Source: Bog-257 sp963805985 | GTDB lineage: Bacteria > Acidobacteriota > Terriglobia > Terriglobales > Acidobacteriaceae | Reading direction: 5' to 3' | Length of the DNA: 64,000 nt | Assembly (NCBI GenBank): GCA_963805985.1 | Contig: CAWDWG010000012.1 | Coordinates: 1-64,000 of the forward strand | Shown: positions 14,985-22,943 of the stretch, piece after piece | Numbering within the stretch: position 1 is the stretch's first letter | Layout: each line of letters starts with the position of its first letter | Program-made: the position numbers and the translations under genes | Notes under the pieces: generated by a model | Seen by the model: the letters and a program-made list of their open reading frames with translations, nothing else | Database searches by the model: none | Told to the model about the DNA's origin: nothing

Positions 14985-15890
14985 ATGCGTCTATCCGTCG
15001 CGGCTACGCTGCTGTCTCTCGTTCTATCAGCCACCGCCTTTGCTGAGGGGGTTGCGCCGCGCACCAGCGCGCCGAACCCTGCCATTGCTGCGGTCTTTTT
15101 GACCACGCAGAACTCGATCACTCCCGACGCTCGTTCGCAGCGGGGCAGCGCGGCGCCGGCGGAACCTTCGCAGACCGTCAAGGTCACCGAGTTGCCTCCC
15201 ATCTCAGTCACCAAGGATTGGAGCGACCAGGCCTACTGGCTGTTCACACTCTTTCTGGTTGCGGTCGGAGCTTTGCAGGTTTTCCTGTTGTGGGGGAACC
15301 TTCGCGCCATCGAACGGCAGGCAATGCAGATGGAGCGGCAGACCGGCATCTTGGAGAAATCGGTCACCCTGGCTGAGAAGAGCGCCGACACCGCCCGGCA
15401 AAATTTAGAGATGTTCGTCAGCCGCGAGCGCGGACATCTGCGCGTAGAACTGTTGCCTCTGCAGTGGCCGCCCGCCGGAACCTTGAGAGTGACCTATCGG
15501 GTCACGCTGCACGGCGCAACCGAGGCCTACGTCACCAGTTCCTGCGCGCGGGTCGAAATCGCCGATTCTCCCGAGCCCAAAGACGATGGTCAGTGGTGGC
15601 CTGCCATGAGCATTCCCCAGGTCATCACGCCTGAAAATCGCGTGCAGGAAGCTCAGGTGCAAGGAATATTTCCCAGGTCCAACCTCGACCAATCCGATAT
15701 CGATGCCATCGATGCCGGCAAGAGGTTCATTCACTTCCGCGGCTTCGTCAAGTACAACGACGTCTTCGGCGCAGAACGCTCGACGCGATGCCGCCGGGTG
15801 TGGGAGCTCTCCCCGCTCCGCAGTCCCGATGGTTCACGCTCCGGCCATTGGAGCAAGCGCGGCACCCCGAAAGATAATTCCGAGACCTGA
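14985..15890 (+). CDS. Hypothetical protein with signal peptide and one membrane helix
   Basis: 301 residues from ATG 14985, giving a signal peptide (MRLSVAATLLSLVLSATAFA). A TACAAT hexamer at 14970 lies nine bases before this start and overlaps the alternative ATG at 14964, which argues for the downstream start. A single membrane helix follows at about residues 80-105 (AYWLFTLFLVAVGALQVFLLW), then a coiled-coil-like segment (RAIERQAMQMERQTGILEKS), then a beta-rich C-terminal domain. One helix plus a coiled coil and a cytoplasmic domain recurs in many uncharacterised bacterial proteins. I recognise no function. Confidence 0.65.
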   Translation: MRLSVAATLLSLVLSATAFAEGVAPRTSAPNPAIAAVFLTTQNSITPDARSQRGSAAPAEPSQTVKVTELPPISVTKDWSDQAYWLFTLFLVAVGALQVFLLWGNLRAIERQAMQMERQTGILEKSVTLAEKSADTARQNLEMFVSRERGHLRVELLPLQWPPAGTLRVTYRVTLHGATEAYVTSSCARVEIADSPEPKDDGQWWPAMSIPQVITPENRVQEAQVQGIFPRSNLDQSDIDAIDAGKRFIHFRGFVKYNDVFGAERSTRCRRVWELSPLRSPDGSRSGHWSKRGTPKDNSET

Positions 15891-16067
15891 GCTGCCCGCA
15901 ACCCTGTCACCTGCGGCAAGCATCGGGATGCTTCGATTCGCGCCGCTGGGTCCCGTGCGCAGTCGAGAGAAATCCGCATATCCAAACTTCGAACCCCACC
16001 ACTTCCACCCGGCCCGTCAGGGTTTGCATTGCGTTGCTATGCGATTAAGATGTCTGGCAGGTGACCA

Positions 16068-16259
16068 ATGACTGAGAATGCTAATCCAACTCAAGAGCCG
16101 GGCCCGGGTCAGGATGCGGCCCAGCATGTTGCCGAGGCCCATCGTAAGCTGAGTGCGCTGCGCCAGCGGCTCGACAAGCATCCCGATCTGGAAGAAGCCA
16201 TCGCTAATCTGGAACTGGCGCTTAGTATCCTGACCACGAAAACCGCCGGAATGTTGTGA
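16068..16259 (+). CDS. Small helical hypothetical protein
   Basis: 63 residues. AGGTGACCA before the ATG is an acceptable ribosome binding site. The N-terminal third is Pro/Gly/Gln-rich; the rest (HVAEAHRKLSALRQRLDKHP, then DLEEAIANLELALSILT) should form two helices, perhaps a helical hairpin. No family recognised. It stands alone, 79 bases before the DUF2277 gene. Confidence 0.5.
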   Translation: MTENANPTQEPGPGQDAAQHVAEAHRKLSALRQRLDKHPDLEEAIANLELALSILTTKTAGML

Positions 16260-16338
16260 GCTGCAACCACCCTCGTGCGCCCAGGAAGTGAGCCGGAACT
16301 CCGCGGCTATCACGCCGCTTTGTATCGTTGAGGTTGTC

Positions 16339-16608
16339 ATGTGCAGGAACATCAAGAATCTTTTCAACTTCGATCCGCCGGTCACGGACGACGAAGTTCG
16401 TGCTGCCGCTCTTCAGTTTGTGCGTAAGATCAGCGGCTTCAATAAGCCTTCCAAGGCCAATGAAGTGGCTTTTGAGACCGCGATCGACGAAATAGCCGCC
16501 ATTGCAAAGCGGTTGTTGCAATCGATGGACACCAGCGCGCCGCCCAAAGACCGCGAGGAAGAAGCAGCCAAGGCGAAGGCACGGTCCGTGGCACGATTTG
16601 GTGCTTGA
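16339..16608 (+). CDS. DUF2277 family protein
   Basis: 89 residues. The N-terminus MCRNIKNLFNFDPPVTDDEV is the unmistakable DUF2277 start, followed by RAAALQFVRKISGFNKPSKANEVAF. GAGGT a few bases upstream supports ATG 16339 over the earlier frame. The family is small, helical and widespread in Actinobacteria, Acidobacteria and Proteobacteria with unknown function. The C-terminus is Lys/Glu/Ala-rich. Confidence 0.9.
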   Translation: MCRNIKNLFNFDPPVTDDEVRAAALQFVRKISGFNKPSKANEVAFETAIDEIAAIAKRLLQSMDTSAPPKDREEEAAKAKARSVARFGA

Positions 16609-16790
16609 CGGGTAGGGTAACGAGTTCGCTGCGCACTGAGCTACTTCGGAAAGAATCACGAAATCGTCATGGTCTGCCGCGCTCCGCAGTCGTCGTAGTA
16701 TCCTTGCTGTACAGGCTGGAGCAGCCTGAACGCCGACAGTTGGGAGGATTCGCACCCAGTTCCGGCACGCGTCGAAATGCGGGTTACATC

Positions 16791-17123
16791 ATGAGTGCGC
16801 TTGACCAAGGGCCGCCGAATCACAACCTTTCTACGAACGGTCCGGTCCTGGTACTGCCGCCGCAGCAACCCCAACCCGGCAAATGGGAGCTGTGGAGGCG
16901 CCGCATCTTTCTCACGATCTTCATACTGTTTTGCCTGGAGATCGGCATCATACTGACGGTCGCGCCCTGGACTGCGTTCTGGCTGAACAATTCGTTAATT
17001 GTGAGCTATCCGCAGGTCCGGGAAATATTGGGCTATCCCTTTGTTCGCGGATTGATCAGCGGCTTGGGTCTGGCCGATATCTGGCTGGCGGTCGCGGAGG
17101 TTGTTCAGTATCGCGAGCCGTGA
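16791..17123 (+). CDS. Small acidobacterial two-helix membrane protein
   Basis: 110 residues from ATG 16791. A proline- and glutamine-rich cytoplasmic N-terminus leads into WRRRIFLTIFILFCLEIGIILTV (about residues 45-65, first helix) and RGLISGLGLADIWLAVAEVVQY (second helix near the C-terminus), with a loop carrying NNSLIVSYPQVREILGYPF. The pattern WRRRIF...LFCLEIGIIL together with the SGLGLADIWLA ending recurs, from memory, in conserved hypothetical proteins of Acidobacteria. Function unknown. An upstream extension of the frame is not supported. Confidence 0.7.
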   Translation: MSALDQGPPNHNLSTNGPVLVLPPQQPQPGKWELWRRRIFLTIFILFCLEIGIILTVAPWTAFWLNNSLIVSYPQVREILGYPFVRGLISGLGLADIWLAVAEVVQYREP

Positions 17124-17196
17124 GTGGATTGGGCGCGACTCACTATTCCTACATCGATCGCATCGGTTGAATCTCAAGAACCGGCTTACTACCTAC

Positions 17197-18090
17197 ATGG
17201 CAGATAAGAAAGACGGACATCCTCAACAAAATCGTTCGCCACTGGCTTACGAGAACAAGAAGTTTTTGAACGGGCCCGACGGCCGCATCCTGCGCATTCT
17301 TGCCGAATATCAGGAACCGCTGGCACGATTCCGCCGCGAACGCATTCAGGACACAATCGTTTTCTTCGGATCGGCCCGCTTCCATAGCCGCTCGCAGGCG
17401 GAGGAAGGATTACATTTACTCGACAAACCAGGCTCAGCCGCTCCCGCGCCGCCGGAAGAGCAGGAGCGCATTCGTCTCGCTAAAGCCGACGTCGAGATGG
17501 CGCGTTATTACGAAGATGCGCGCCGGCTGGCTTTCCTGATCACGCAATGGACCAAGACTATCAATCAGGCGCGGCATCGCTTTGTAATCTGCACCGGCGG
17601 AGGCCCGGGGATCATGGAGGCCGCCAACCTGGGCGCATCGGAGGCCGGCGGCAAGACCATCGGGTTGAATATCAATCTGCCCTTCGAGCAGATGCCGAAT
17701 CCGTACATCACTCCGGATCTCAACTTCGAGTTCCACTACTTCTTCATGCGCAAGCTGTGGTTCGCTTATCTCTCCAAAGCCCTGGTTGTTTTCCCGGGAG
17801 GATTCGGGACGTTCGATGAGCTCTTCGAATTGCTCACTTTGGCGCAAACCGAGAAGCTCGCTAAGCGCATCTGCGTTGTGATCTATGGCAAGGATTATTG
17901 GGATCGCGTGATCAACTTCCAGGCGCTGGTGGACTCGGGAACGATTTCGCCCAAGGATCTTGACCTGTTTCACTGGGCCAATTCTCCCGAGGAAGCCTTC
18001 GAATACCTGCGCGCGGACTTGACCAGGCACCACCTTGAACCACAGATGACAGCCGAGAAAGAACCGGACATCATGAAGACGAGGCCGTAG
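17197..18090 (+). CDS. LOG family protein (TIGR00730-type nucleotide 5'-monophosphate phosphoribohydrolase)
   Basis: 297 residues. Both LOG motifs are present: GGGPGIMEA starting at residue 134 and P200-GGFGTFDE208. The N-terminal 130 residues are longer than in minimal LOG proteins and include a helical segment (LAKADVEMARYYEDARRLAF). Family members release free bases such as cytokinins from nucleoside 5'-monophosphates, and many were mis-annotated as lysine decarboxylases. The start at 17197 is preferred because the upstream part of the frame overlaps the previous gene. Alone on the plus strand, followed by a sugar-nucleotide gene. Confidence 0.88.
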   Translation: MADKKDGHPQQNRSPLAYENKKFLNGPDGRILRILAEYQEPLARFRRERIQDTIVFFGSARFHSRSQAEEGLHLLDKPGSAAPAPPEEQERIRLAKADVEMARYYEDARRLAFLITQWTKTINQARHRFVICTGGGPGIMEAANLGASEAGGKTIGLNINLPFEQMPNPYITPDLNFEFHYFFMRKLWFAYLSKALVVFPGGFGTFDELFELLTLAQTEKLAKRICVVIYGKDYWDRVINFQALVDSGTISPKDLDLFHWANSPEEAFEYLRADLTRHHLEPQMTAEKEPDIMKTRP

Positions 18091-18174
18091 ACTTTTGGAC
18101 CTCTCTTTTCACGTGGTGCTGCAAGTCTGAAATAATCAAAGCGGATTTCTCCACATCGAGATCGAGGTTCAACG

Positions 18175-19122
18175 TTGCGCGTACTGGTCACAGGCGGTGC
18201 CGGCTTTCTCGGGTCGCATCTCTGCGATGCTTTGCTGGCTGAAGGGCATTCTCTTGTTTGTGCCGACAGTCTGCTCACGGGCCGGGTGGAGAACATCGCC
18301 CACCTTCGGAACGAGCCTCGCTTCGAGTTTCGCCAGCAAGATGTCTGCTTGCCCTTCGACTTTGGCAAGGCCGACTACATCTTCCACTTCGCCTCTCCTG
18401 CCAGCCCAGTTGATTATCTGGAGCACGCAATTGAGACTCTGCAAGTCGGTTCTCTAGGCACGATGAACTGTCTCGAACTGGCGAAGAAATATGCAGCGAA
18501 GTTTTTTCTTGCTTCGACCTCCGAGTGTTACGGCGATCCGCTGGAGCATCCGCAGAAAGAAACTTATTGGGGCCACGTGAATCCCATCGGGCCGCGGTCG
18601 GTCTATGACGAGTCCAAGCGCTTCGCCGAAGCGGCCACCATGGCCTATCACCGCTACCACCAAGTCGACACGCACATAGTTCGCATCTTCAACACCTACG
18701 GCCCGCGTCTGCAACTCAACGACGGCCGTGTAATCTCCAACTTCATGAAGCAGGCGTTGCTGGGCGAGGATCTAACGATCTACGGCGACGGCTCGCAGAC
18801 TCGCAGCTTCTGTTACGTGAGCGATGAAGTTGCTGGAATCCTGGCGCTGGCCAAGTCAGATGAGCACGAGCCCACGAACATCGGCAATCCTGGCGAGTTC
18901 ACCATCCTGGAATGCGCCAAAGTCGTGTTGGAGGTGACCGGCTCGCACAGCAAGATTTGTTTCGAGCCGCTGCCGCAGGACGACCCCAAGCAGCGCAAAC
19001 CCGACATCGGCAAGGCGAGACGATTGCTTGGCTGGGAACCGAAGATCGACCTGCGTACCGGCCTGCAGATGTCGCTGGAGTATTTCCGTTCCTCGCTCGC
19101 CAACCGGGCTGCGGGCTCGTAA
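18175..19122 (+). CDS. UDP-glucuronate decarboxylase / NAD-dependent sugar epimerase (UXS-type)
   Basis: 315 residues, TTG start at 18175 with GAGG eight bases before it. NAD-binding motif GGAGFLGSH at residues 7-15; catalytic Y144-x-x-x-K148 in SVYDESKR; ASTSECYGDP and the PLEHPQKETYWGHVNPIGPRS region match UDP-xylose synthases (UXS), which convert UDP-glucuronate to UDP-xylose. FHFASPASPVDY is also UXS-like. Several UXS relatives have other activities, so the product sugar is inferred. The N-terminal start lacks the arm found in some homologues. It lies upstream of a methyltransferase gene, together suggesting glycan or lipopolysaccharide work. Confidence 0.85.
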   Translation: MRVLVTGGAGFLGSHLCDALLAEGHSLVCADSLLTGRVENIAHLRNEPRFEFRQQDVCLPFDFGKADYIFHFASPASPVDYLEHAIETLQVGSLGTMNCLELAKKYAAKFFLASTSECYGDPLEHPQKETYWGHVNPIGPRSVYDESKRFAEAATMAYHRYHQVDTHIVRIFNTYGPRLQLNDGRVISNFMKQALLGEDLTIYGDGSQTRSFCYVSDEVAGILALAKSDEHEPTNIGNPGEFTILECAKVVLEVTGSHSKICFEPLPQDDPKQRKPDIGKARRLLGWEPKIDLRTGLQMSLEYFRSSLANRAAGS

Positions 19123-19162
19123 TCCGACATCCTTCCCGTACAATAATTACGAGGTCCATTCG

Positions 19163-19966
19163 ATGGACGCTCCATTCGAATTCGAGTCGTTGCGTCGCGA
19201 GACCGCTTCCTGGTGGTACGTGGCGCGTCGCAAGCTCTTTCGCGAAGCCGTTGAGCAGGCCTTGCGCAATAAACGCGAAGCCCGCGTCCTCGACTTTGGA
19301 TGCGCCGCGGATCTAGCGCCTGCGGAAGTTCCCAATCTTCGCGTGTTGAACGCGCACCCTTCGCTCCCTGTTCTCGCGTTTCAACAGATGCACGGCTTGG
19401 AGAACTTGATTTGTACCGGGCCGGAAGAGCTTGGGTTCGCTTCGAACTCGTTTGAAGCAATCGTTGCGGGCGACATCCTGCAGACTGTTCCAGATGATCT
19501 GTCAACGCTGCGGGAGATGCGCCGCGTGCTCAAAGACGGCGCAATGCTTTGCCTGACCGTGCCGGCGTATCCCTTGCTTTGGGGCGAGAAGGATGAGGCG
19601 CGCGGCCATTGCCGCCGCTACACCGCCACCGAGCTCCGGCGCAAACTGAACAACGCCGGCTTCGAGGTGACGCGGGTGTCTTACCTGGTCGCCTCCGGGT
19701 TTCTCCCCGCAATGATCGAGCGCCTGGGCAAGAACATCTTCAGCAAGTCTATCGATCGCCAGGAGCAGACGTTGCCGTCCACAGGCAGCGCTGCCATGGT
19801 CTTGCTGCTCGATGTCGAGCGCCGACTCATTCGCTACATCAACCTGCCGTTCGGAACTCGCGTGGTGTGCTGGGCGCGCAAGCCGGCTCTGGTCGCCGAA
19901 CGTGTGACGGTGCCTCTCTGGGAGCGCCAGTGGGCCAGGCGCCCGCTGCCCCAGGGCAGCAGCTAG
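19163..19966 (+). CDS. Class I SAM-dependent methyltransferase (ubiE-like fold)
   Basis: 267 residues from ATG 19163 with GAGGT upstream. It has a degenerate motif I (RVLDFGCAADLAPAE, lacking the usual GxGxG) and a standard later pattern: SFEAIVAGDILQTVPDD, LREMRRVLKDGAMLCLTVPAYPLLW and RRYTATELRRKLNNAGFEV. That last run is common in Methyltransf_11 proteins that act on glycolipids or polyketides. The weak motif I may reduce SAM binding; it could be a related binding protein. A TACAAT at 19139 may be its -10 element. Confidence 0.75.
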   Translation: MDAPFEFESLRRETASWWYVARRKLFREAVEQALRNKREARVLDFGCAADLAPAEVPNLRVLNAHPSLPVLAFQQMHGLENLICTGPEELGFASNSFEAIVAGDILQTVPDDLSTLREMRRVLKDGAMLCLTVPAYPLLWGEKDEARGHCRRYTATELRRKLNNAGFEVTRVSYLVASGFLPAMIERLGKNIFSKSIDRQEQTLPSTGSAAMVLLLDVERRLIRYINLPFGTRVVCWARKPALVAERVTVPLWERQWARRPLPQGSS

Positions 19967-19989
19967 TCCGGCCGAGCAGGTTCCCACGG

Positions 19990-19995
19990 TACAAT
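19990..19995 (+). promoter_or_regulatory. Candidate -10 element of a leaderless gene (TACAAT)
   Basis: TACAAT is separated by exactly six bases (CGTTTT) from the GTG start at 20002, with no ribosome binding site in between. Same arrangement as at 1040, 48671 (reverse) and 58561 (reverse). Confidence 0.4.
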
Positions 19996-20001
19996 CGTTT
20001 T

Positions 20002-20865
20002 GTGGCTTTGTTTCGCAGCATTGGAACCACGCTGGAGATGATCAAGTGGGAGCATTCTGTACTTACGCTCCCGTTTGGCCTGACCGGCGCCGTCCTGGCG
20101 GCGCGCGGAATTCCTGGTCTGCATACTTCGATCTGGATCATCGTCGCGCTGGTGGCAGCGCGGTCGGCGGCGATGTCCTTTAATCGGCTGGCCGATGCAG
20201 CGATCGACGCTGCGAATCCGCGCACCAAGATCCGCGCGTTGCCAGCCGGCAAGCTCAGCCGGTCGTTCGTCGCGTGGTTTGTGGTGACGACTTCCGCTGT
20301 ATTCATCTTCGCGGCGCACGAGCTCAATCCCCTGGCCTTCGATCTTTCGCCCGTGGCATTGGGAGTCGTCTTTCTCTACTCGTTCAGCAAGCGCTTCACT
20401 CGCTGGTCGCATCTGGTGCTCGGCATTGCAATGGGTATTGCTCCTGCCGCCGCATGGATCGCGGTGCGCGGCTCGCTCGATCCGCGAATTCTCATCCTCA
20501 CCGCAGCGGTCGTCTTTTGGGGCGGAGGTTTCGACATCCTCTACGCCTGTCAGGATTATGAGCACGATTGCTCAGTCAGTGTGTATTCCGTGCCAAAGGC
20601 TTTTGGTATTCGTTCGGCGCTGCTCATTGCCAGAGCTTTTCATGTGATCACGGTTCTGTTGCTGATTTGGATGACGATGGCCTTCGGGTTGGGCAAGATC
20701 GCAATCGCCGGCGTAGTGTTTGTGGCACTGCTGCTGATTTATGAACACTCACTCGTGAAGCACGACGATCTCAGCCGCGTGAATGCCGCCTTTTTCACCA
20801 TGAACGGTCTCGTCTCGATGGCATTTCTATTCTTCATCGCCGGCGACCTGCTGCTCAGCAGATAA
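20002..20865 (+). CDS. mqnP: UbiA-family polyprenyltransferase, probable futalosine-pathway MqnP
   Basis: 287 residues, GTG start at 20002. The UbiA signature N-x-x-x-D-x-x-x-D appears as NRLADAAID followed by NPRTKIRALPAG, the first Mg/prenyl-diphosphate motif; the second aspartate-rich motif is present as DILYACQDYEHD. Eight or nine membrane helices can be traced. UbiA enzymes transfer a polyprenyl chain to an aromatic acid; with mqnE downstream, attachment to the futalosine-derived naphthoate (MqnP) is the best reading, although a 4-hydroxybenzoate or tocopherol-type substrate cannot be excluded from sequence alone. Confidence 0.8.
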   Translation: MALFRSIGTTLEMIKWEHSVLTLPFGLTGAVLAARGIPGLHTSIWIIVALVAARSAAMSFNRLADAAIDAANPRTKIRALPAGKLSRSFVAWFVVTTSAVFIFAAHELNPLAFDLSPVALGVVFLYSFSKRFTRWSHLVLGIAMGIAPAAAWIAVRGSLDPRILILTAAVVFWGGGFDILYACQDYEHDCSVSVYSVPKAFGIRSALLIARAFHVITVLLLIWMTMAFGLGKIAIAGVVFVALLLIYEHSLVKHDDLSRVNAAFFTMNGLVSMAFLFFIAGDLLLSR

Positions 20866-20917
20866 ACCTGCATAGCCAGAGCTAAGACTTCCCCGGGCTT
20901 AAGGTAAAATCAACTCT

Positions 20918-21154
20918 ATGACTCGCGAAGTTCATGAACTTTTGGAACGAGCCATGACGCTGTCTGCGCACGAACGTGCAGAACTGGCGGGGTCGTTGCT
21001 AGATACTCTGGACGATGCTGTGGATGACAACGTCGAGGCTGCTTGGCATGAGGAAATCGCACAGCGAGTTAGTGACCTTGACGAGAATAAGGCTAAGACC
21101 GTCACTTGGACGGAGGTACGTGATCAGTTAGCGGCAAAACTCCAGCATGGCTAA
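20918..21154 (+). CDS. Addiction module antidote protein (TIGR02574-type)
   Basis: 78 residues: LLERAMTLSAHERAELAGSLLDTL followed by EAAWHEEIAQRVSDLDENKAKTVTWTEV is the typical short helical antidote family that precedes ParE/RelE toxins. TAAAAT lies eight bases before the ATG. The stop overlaps the toxin start by eight bases. It stands between mqnP and mqnE, an unusual place for such a module. Confidence 0.85.
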   Translation: MTREVHELLERAMTLSAHERAELAGSLLDTLDDAVDDNVEAAWHEEIAQRVSDLDENKAKTVTWTEVRDQLAAKLQHG

Positions 21155-21443
21155 GCCAGTTGAATTCCACTGGGCGGCGGCTGCCGAGTTGGAATCCGCA
21201 TTCGATTGGTATCTGGAAAAGGATGTGCAAGTGGCGTCCGGATTTCTGGATGAAGTGAGCCGCGGGATTGAACTCATTGTCGCCGCTCCGGAGCGCTGGC
21301 CGCTCTATCAAGGCAACATTCGGAAGTTTGTTCTGCGCCGTTTTCCTTTCCTCATTATGTACCGGGAGCAGGCAGCTGCAATCCAAATCATTGCGCTCGC
21401 CCATGCACGCCGGCGGCCCGATTACTGGAAGCGGCGCGTGTAG
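21147..21443 (+). CDS. ParE/RelE-family toxin
   Basis: 98 residues. Typical ParE pattern: EFHWAAAAELESAFDWYLEKD, RGIELIVAAPERWPLYQGNIRKFVLRRFPFLIMYRE, then AIQIIALAHARRRPDYWKRR. The RKFVLRRFPF block and the C-terminal HARRRPDYW are classic. The antidote stop overlaps its start (21147-21154), so the pair is coupled. ParE acts on DNA gyrase; RelE-like activity is also possible. Confidence 0.88.
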   Translation: MAKPVEFHWAAAAELESAFDWYLEKDVQVASGFLDEVSRGIELIVAAPERWPLYQGNIRKFVLRRFPFLIMYREQAAAIQIIALAHARRRPDYWKRRV

Positions 21444-21477
21444 CAACATCTCCCGTTCGCGGGCTTCCTGCGATATC

Positions 21478-22637
21478 ATGAGCAAGATGCCTGATTTGTT
21501 GCCCACCGCCAACCATCACCGTCCCTTTCAGACCGACGACGCGCGCCTGCGCCCGATCCACGACAAAGTCATGGCTCAGGAGCGGCTGACGGTCGACGAT
21601 GCGTTGGCACTTTATCGTTCCGGAGACATCCTGGCGGTCGGTTGGCTGGCCAATCACGTGCGCGAGCGCATGCACGGCGACATCGCTTACTTCAACGTCA
21701 ATCGGCATATCAATTACACCAATGTCTGCGTGGCAGCGTGCCGCTTATGCGCCTTCGGACGCAAGAAAGATTCGCCCGGCTCCTACACCATGGCGCTGGA
21801 AGAAGTCTGGAATACTGCCGCTACGGGCTACACCGAAGCGATCACTGAGTTTCACATCGTCGGCGGCCTGCACGCCGATTTGCCGTTCCAGTATTACGTC
21901 GATCTCATCGCCGGACTGAAGGAGCGCTTTCCGCAGGTACACCTGAAGGCGTTCACCATGGTCGAGATTTCGTTCTTCTCGAAGATCGGCAAGATGACGC
22001 CGCGCGAGGTGCTGACCAAATTCAAGGAAGCCGGACTCGACTCCATGCCCGGCGGCGGCGCGGAGATCTTCTCCGACCGCATCCGGCACATCATTTGCGA
22101 TCACAAGATTGACGGCGACCAGTGGCTGGAGATCGCGCGCACGGCGCACGAAGTCGGTCTGAAATCAAATGCGACCATGCTCTATGGCCACGTCGAGAAC
22201 GACGAAGATCGCGTCGATCACATGCTGAAGCTGCGCGCGCTGCAGGACGACACGCACGGCTTCCAGACATTCATTCCGCTGGCGTTCCATCCGGCCAACA
22301 CGCCACTGCAGCACCTGCCCACAACCACCGGCATGCTGGACCTGAAGCAGATCGCCATTGGCGGCTGATGCTCGACAACTTCCCGCACATCAAGTCGTAC
22401 TGGCAGATGGTGACACCGAAGATGGCGCAGATCACGCTGCGCTTCGGCGCAGACGACATCGACGGGACCGTTGTGGAAGAGAAGATCTATCACGACGCCG
22501 GCGCGACCACCCCACAAGGCCTGCGCCGCCAGGATCTGATTCGCCTCATCACCGAAGCCGGCCGCGTGCCCTTCGAACGCGACACGCTCTACCGGCCAGT
22601 GACGCGCACCGAGACTACTGTTACGGTTGCGGTGTAA
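21478..22637 (+). pseudogene. mqnE: Aminodeoxyfutalosine synthase MqnE, frameshifted
   Basis: A radical SAM enzyme of the futalosine menaquinone pathway that joins a carboxyvinyl-oxybenzoate to SAM-derived deoxyadenosine. The first frame (ATG 21478) runs to a TGA at 22366-22368; the rest of the protein continues in another frame to 22637. C84-x3-C88-x2-C91 in INYTNVCVAACRLCAF is the radical SAM cluster. Sequence on both sides of the break is well conserved: LDLKQIAIG before it and RLMLDNFPHIKSYWQM after it join as in normal MqnE, with one base missing near 22360-22362. It may be a sequencing error, since nothing else is damaged. Confidence 0.85.
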
Positions 22638-22651
22638 GCGTGAAAGCCTGC

Positions 22652-22939
22652 TTATCGCGGCTCCAGAGCAGCGACGAGAGGTTTGATACTACGGCGCTTC
22701 TTTTGTAATTGCCGCCACAGATCGTACTGAAGTTGCGCTTTGGCGAAGAAGTCAGGAGAGAGTGCAAGCGCCTCGCCCAAGCGTACGCTGAGTTCCACAG
22801 TGACCGCGTTTCGCCCATTCAGAACGCGCGAGAGTGTCGCCCTGGCAACGCCCAGGTGCTTGGCGAGTTCGGTCACGCTCCGATCCCCCATAAACTCCCG
22901 CAAGAGTTCGCCAGGGCTGGCTGGGTTATGCATCAGCAT
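22652..22939 (-). CDS. HigA-type XRE-family antitoxin/regulator
   Basis: 95 residues beginning MLMHNPASPGELLREF, the standard HigA opening. An HTH_XRE domain (VTELAKHLGVARATLSRVLN) covers residues about 20-45, followed by AVTVELSVRLGEALALSPDFF. HigA antitoxins normally follow a HigB toxin; here the gene upstream is the asparaginase-like gene (stop at 22944, four bases away) and no HigB-like ORF is visible. It is convergent with mqnE. It may act as an orphan regulator. Confidence 0.85.
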   Translation of the reverse strand: MLMHNPASPGELLREFMGDRSVTELAKHLGVARATLSRVLNGRNAVTVELSVRLGEALALSPDFFAKAQLQYDLWRQLQKKRRSIKPLVAALEPR

Positions 22940-22943
22940 CGCT

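Noticed and set aside
22357..22370. Programmed ribosomal frameshift in mqnE
   Set aside because: The site TTGGCGGCTGATG has no heptameric slip sequence and no downstream pseudoknot was seen, and MqnE in other organisms is a single frame; an indel is the simpler reading.
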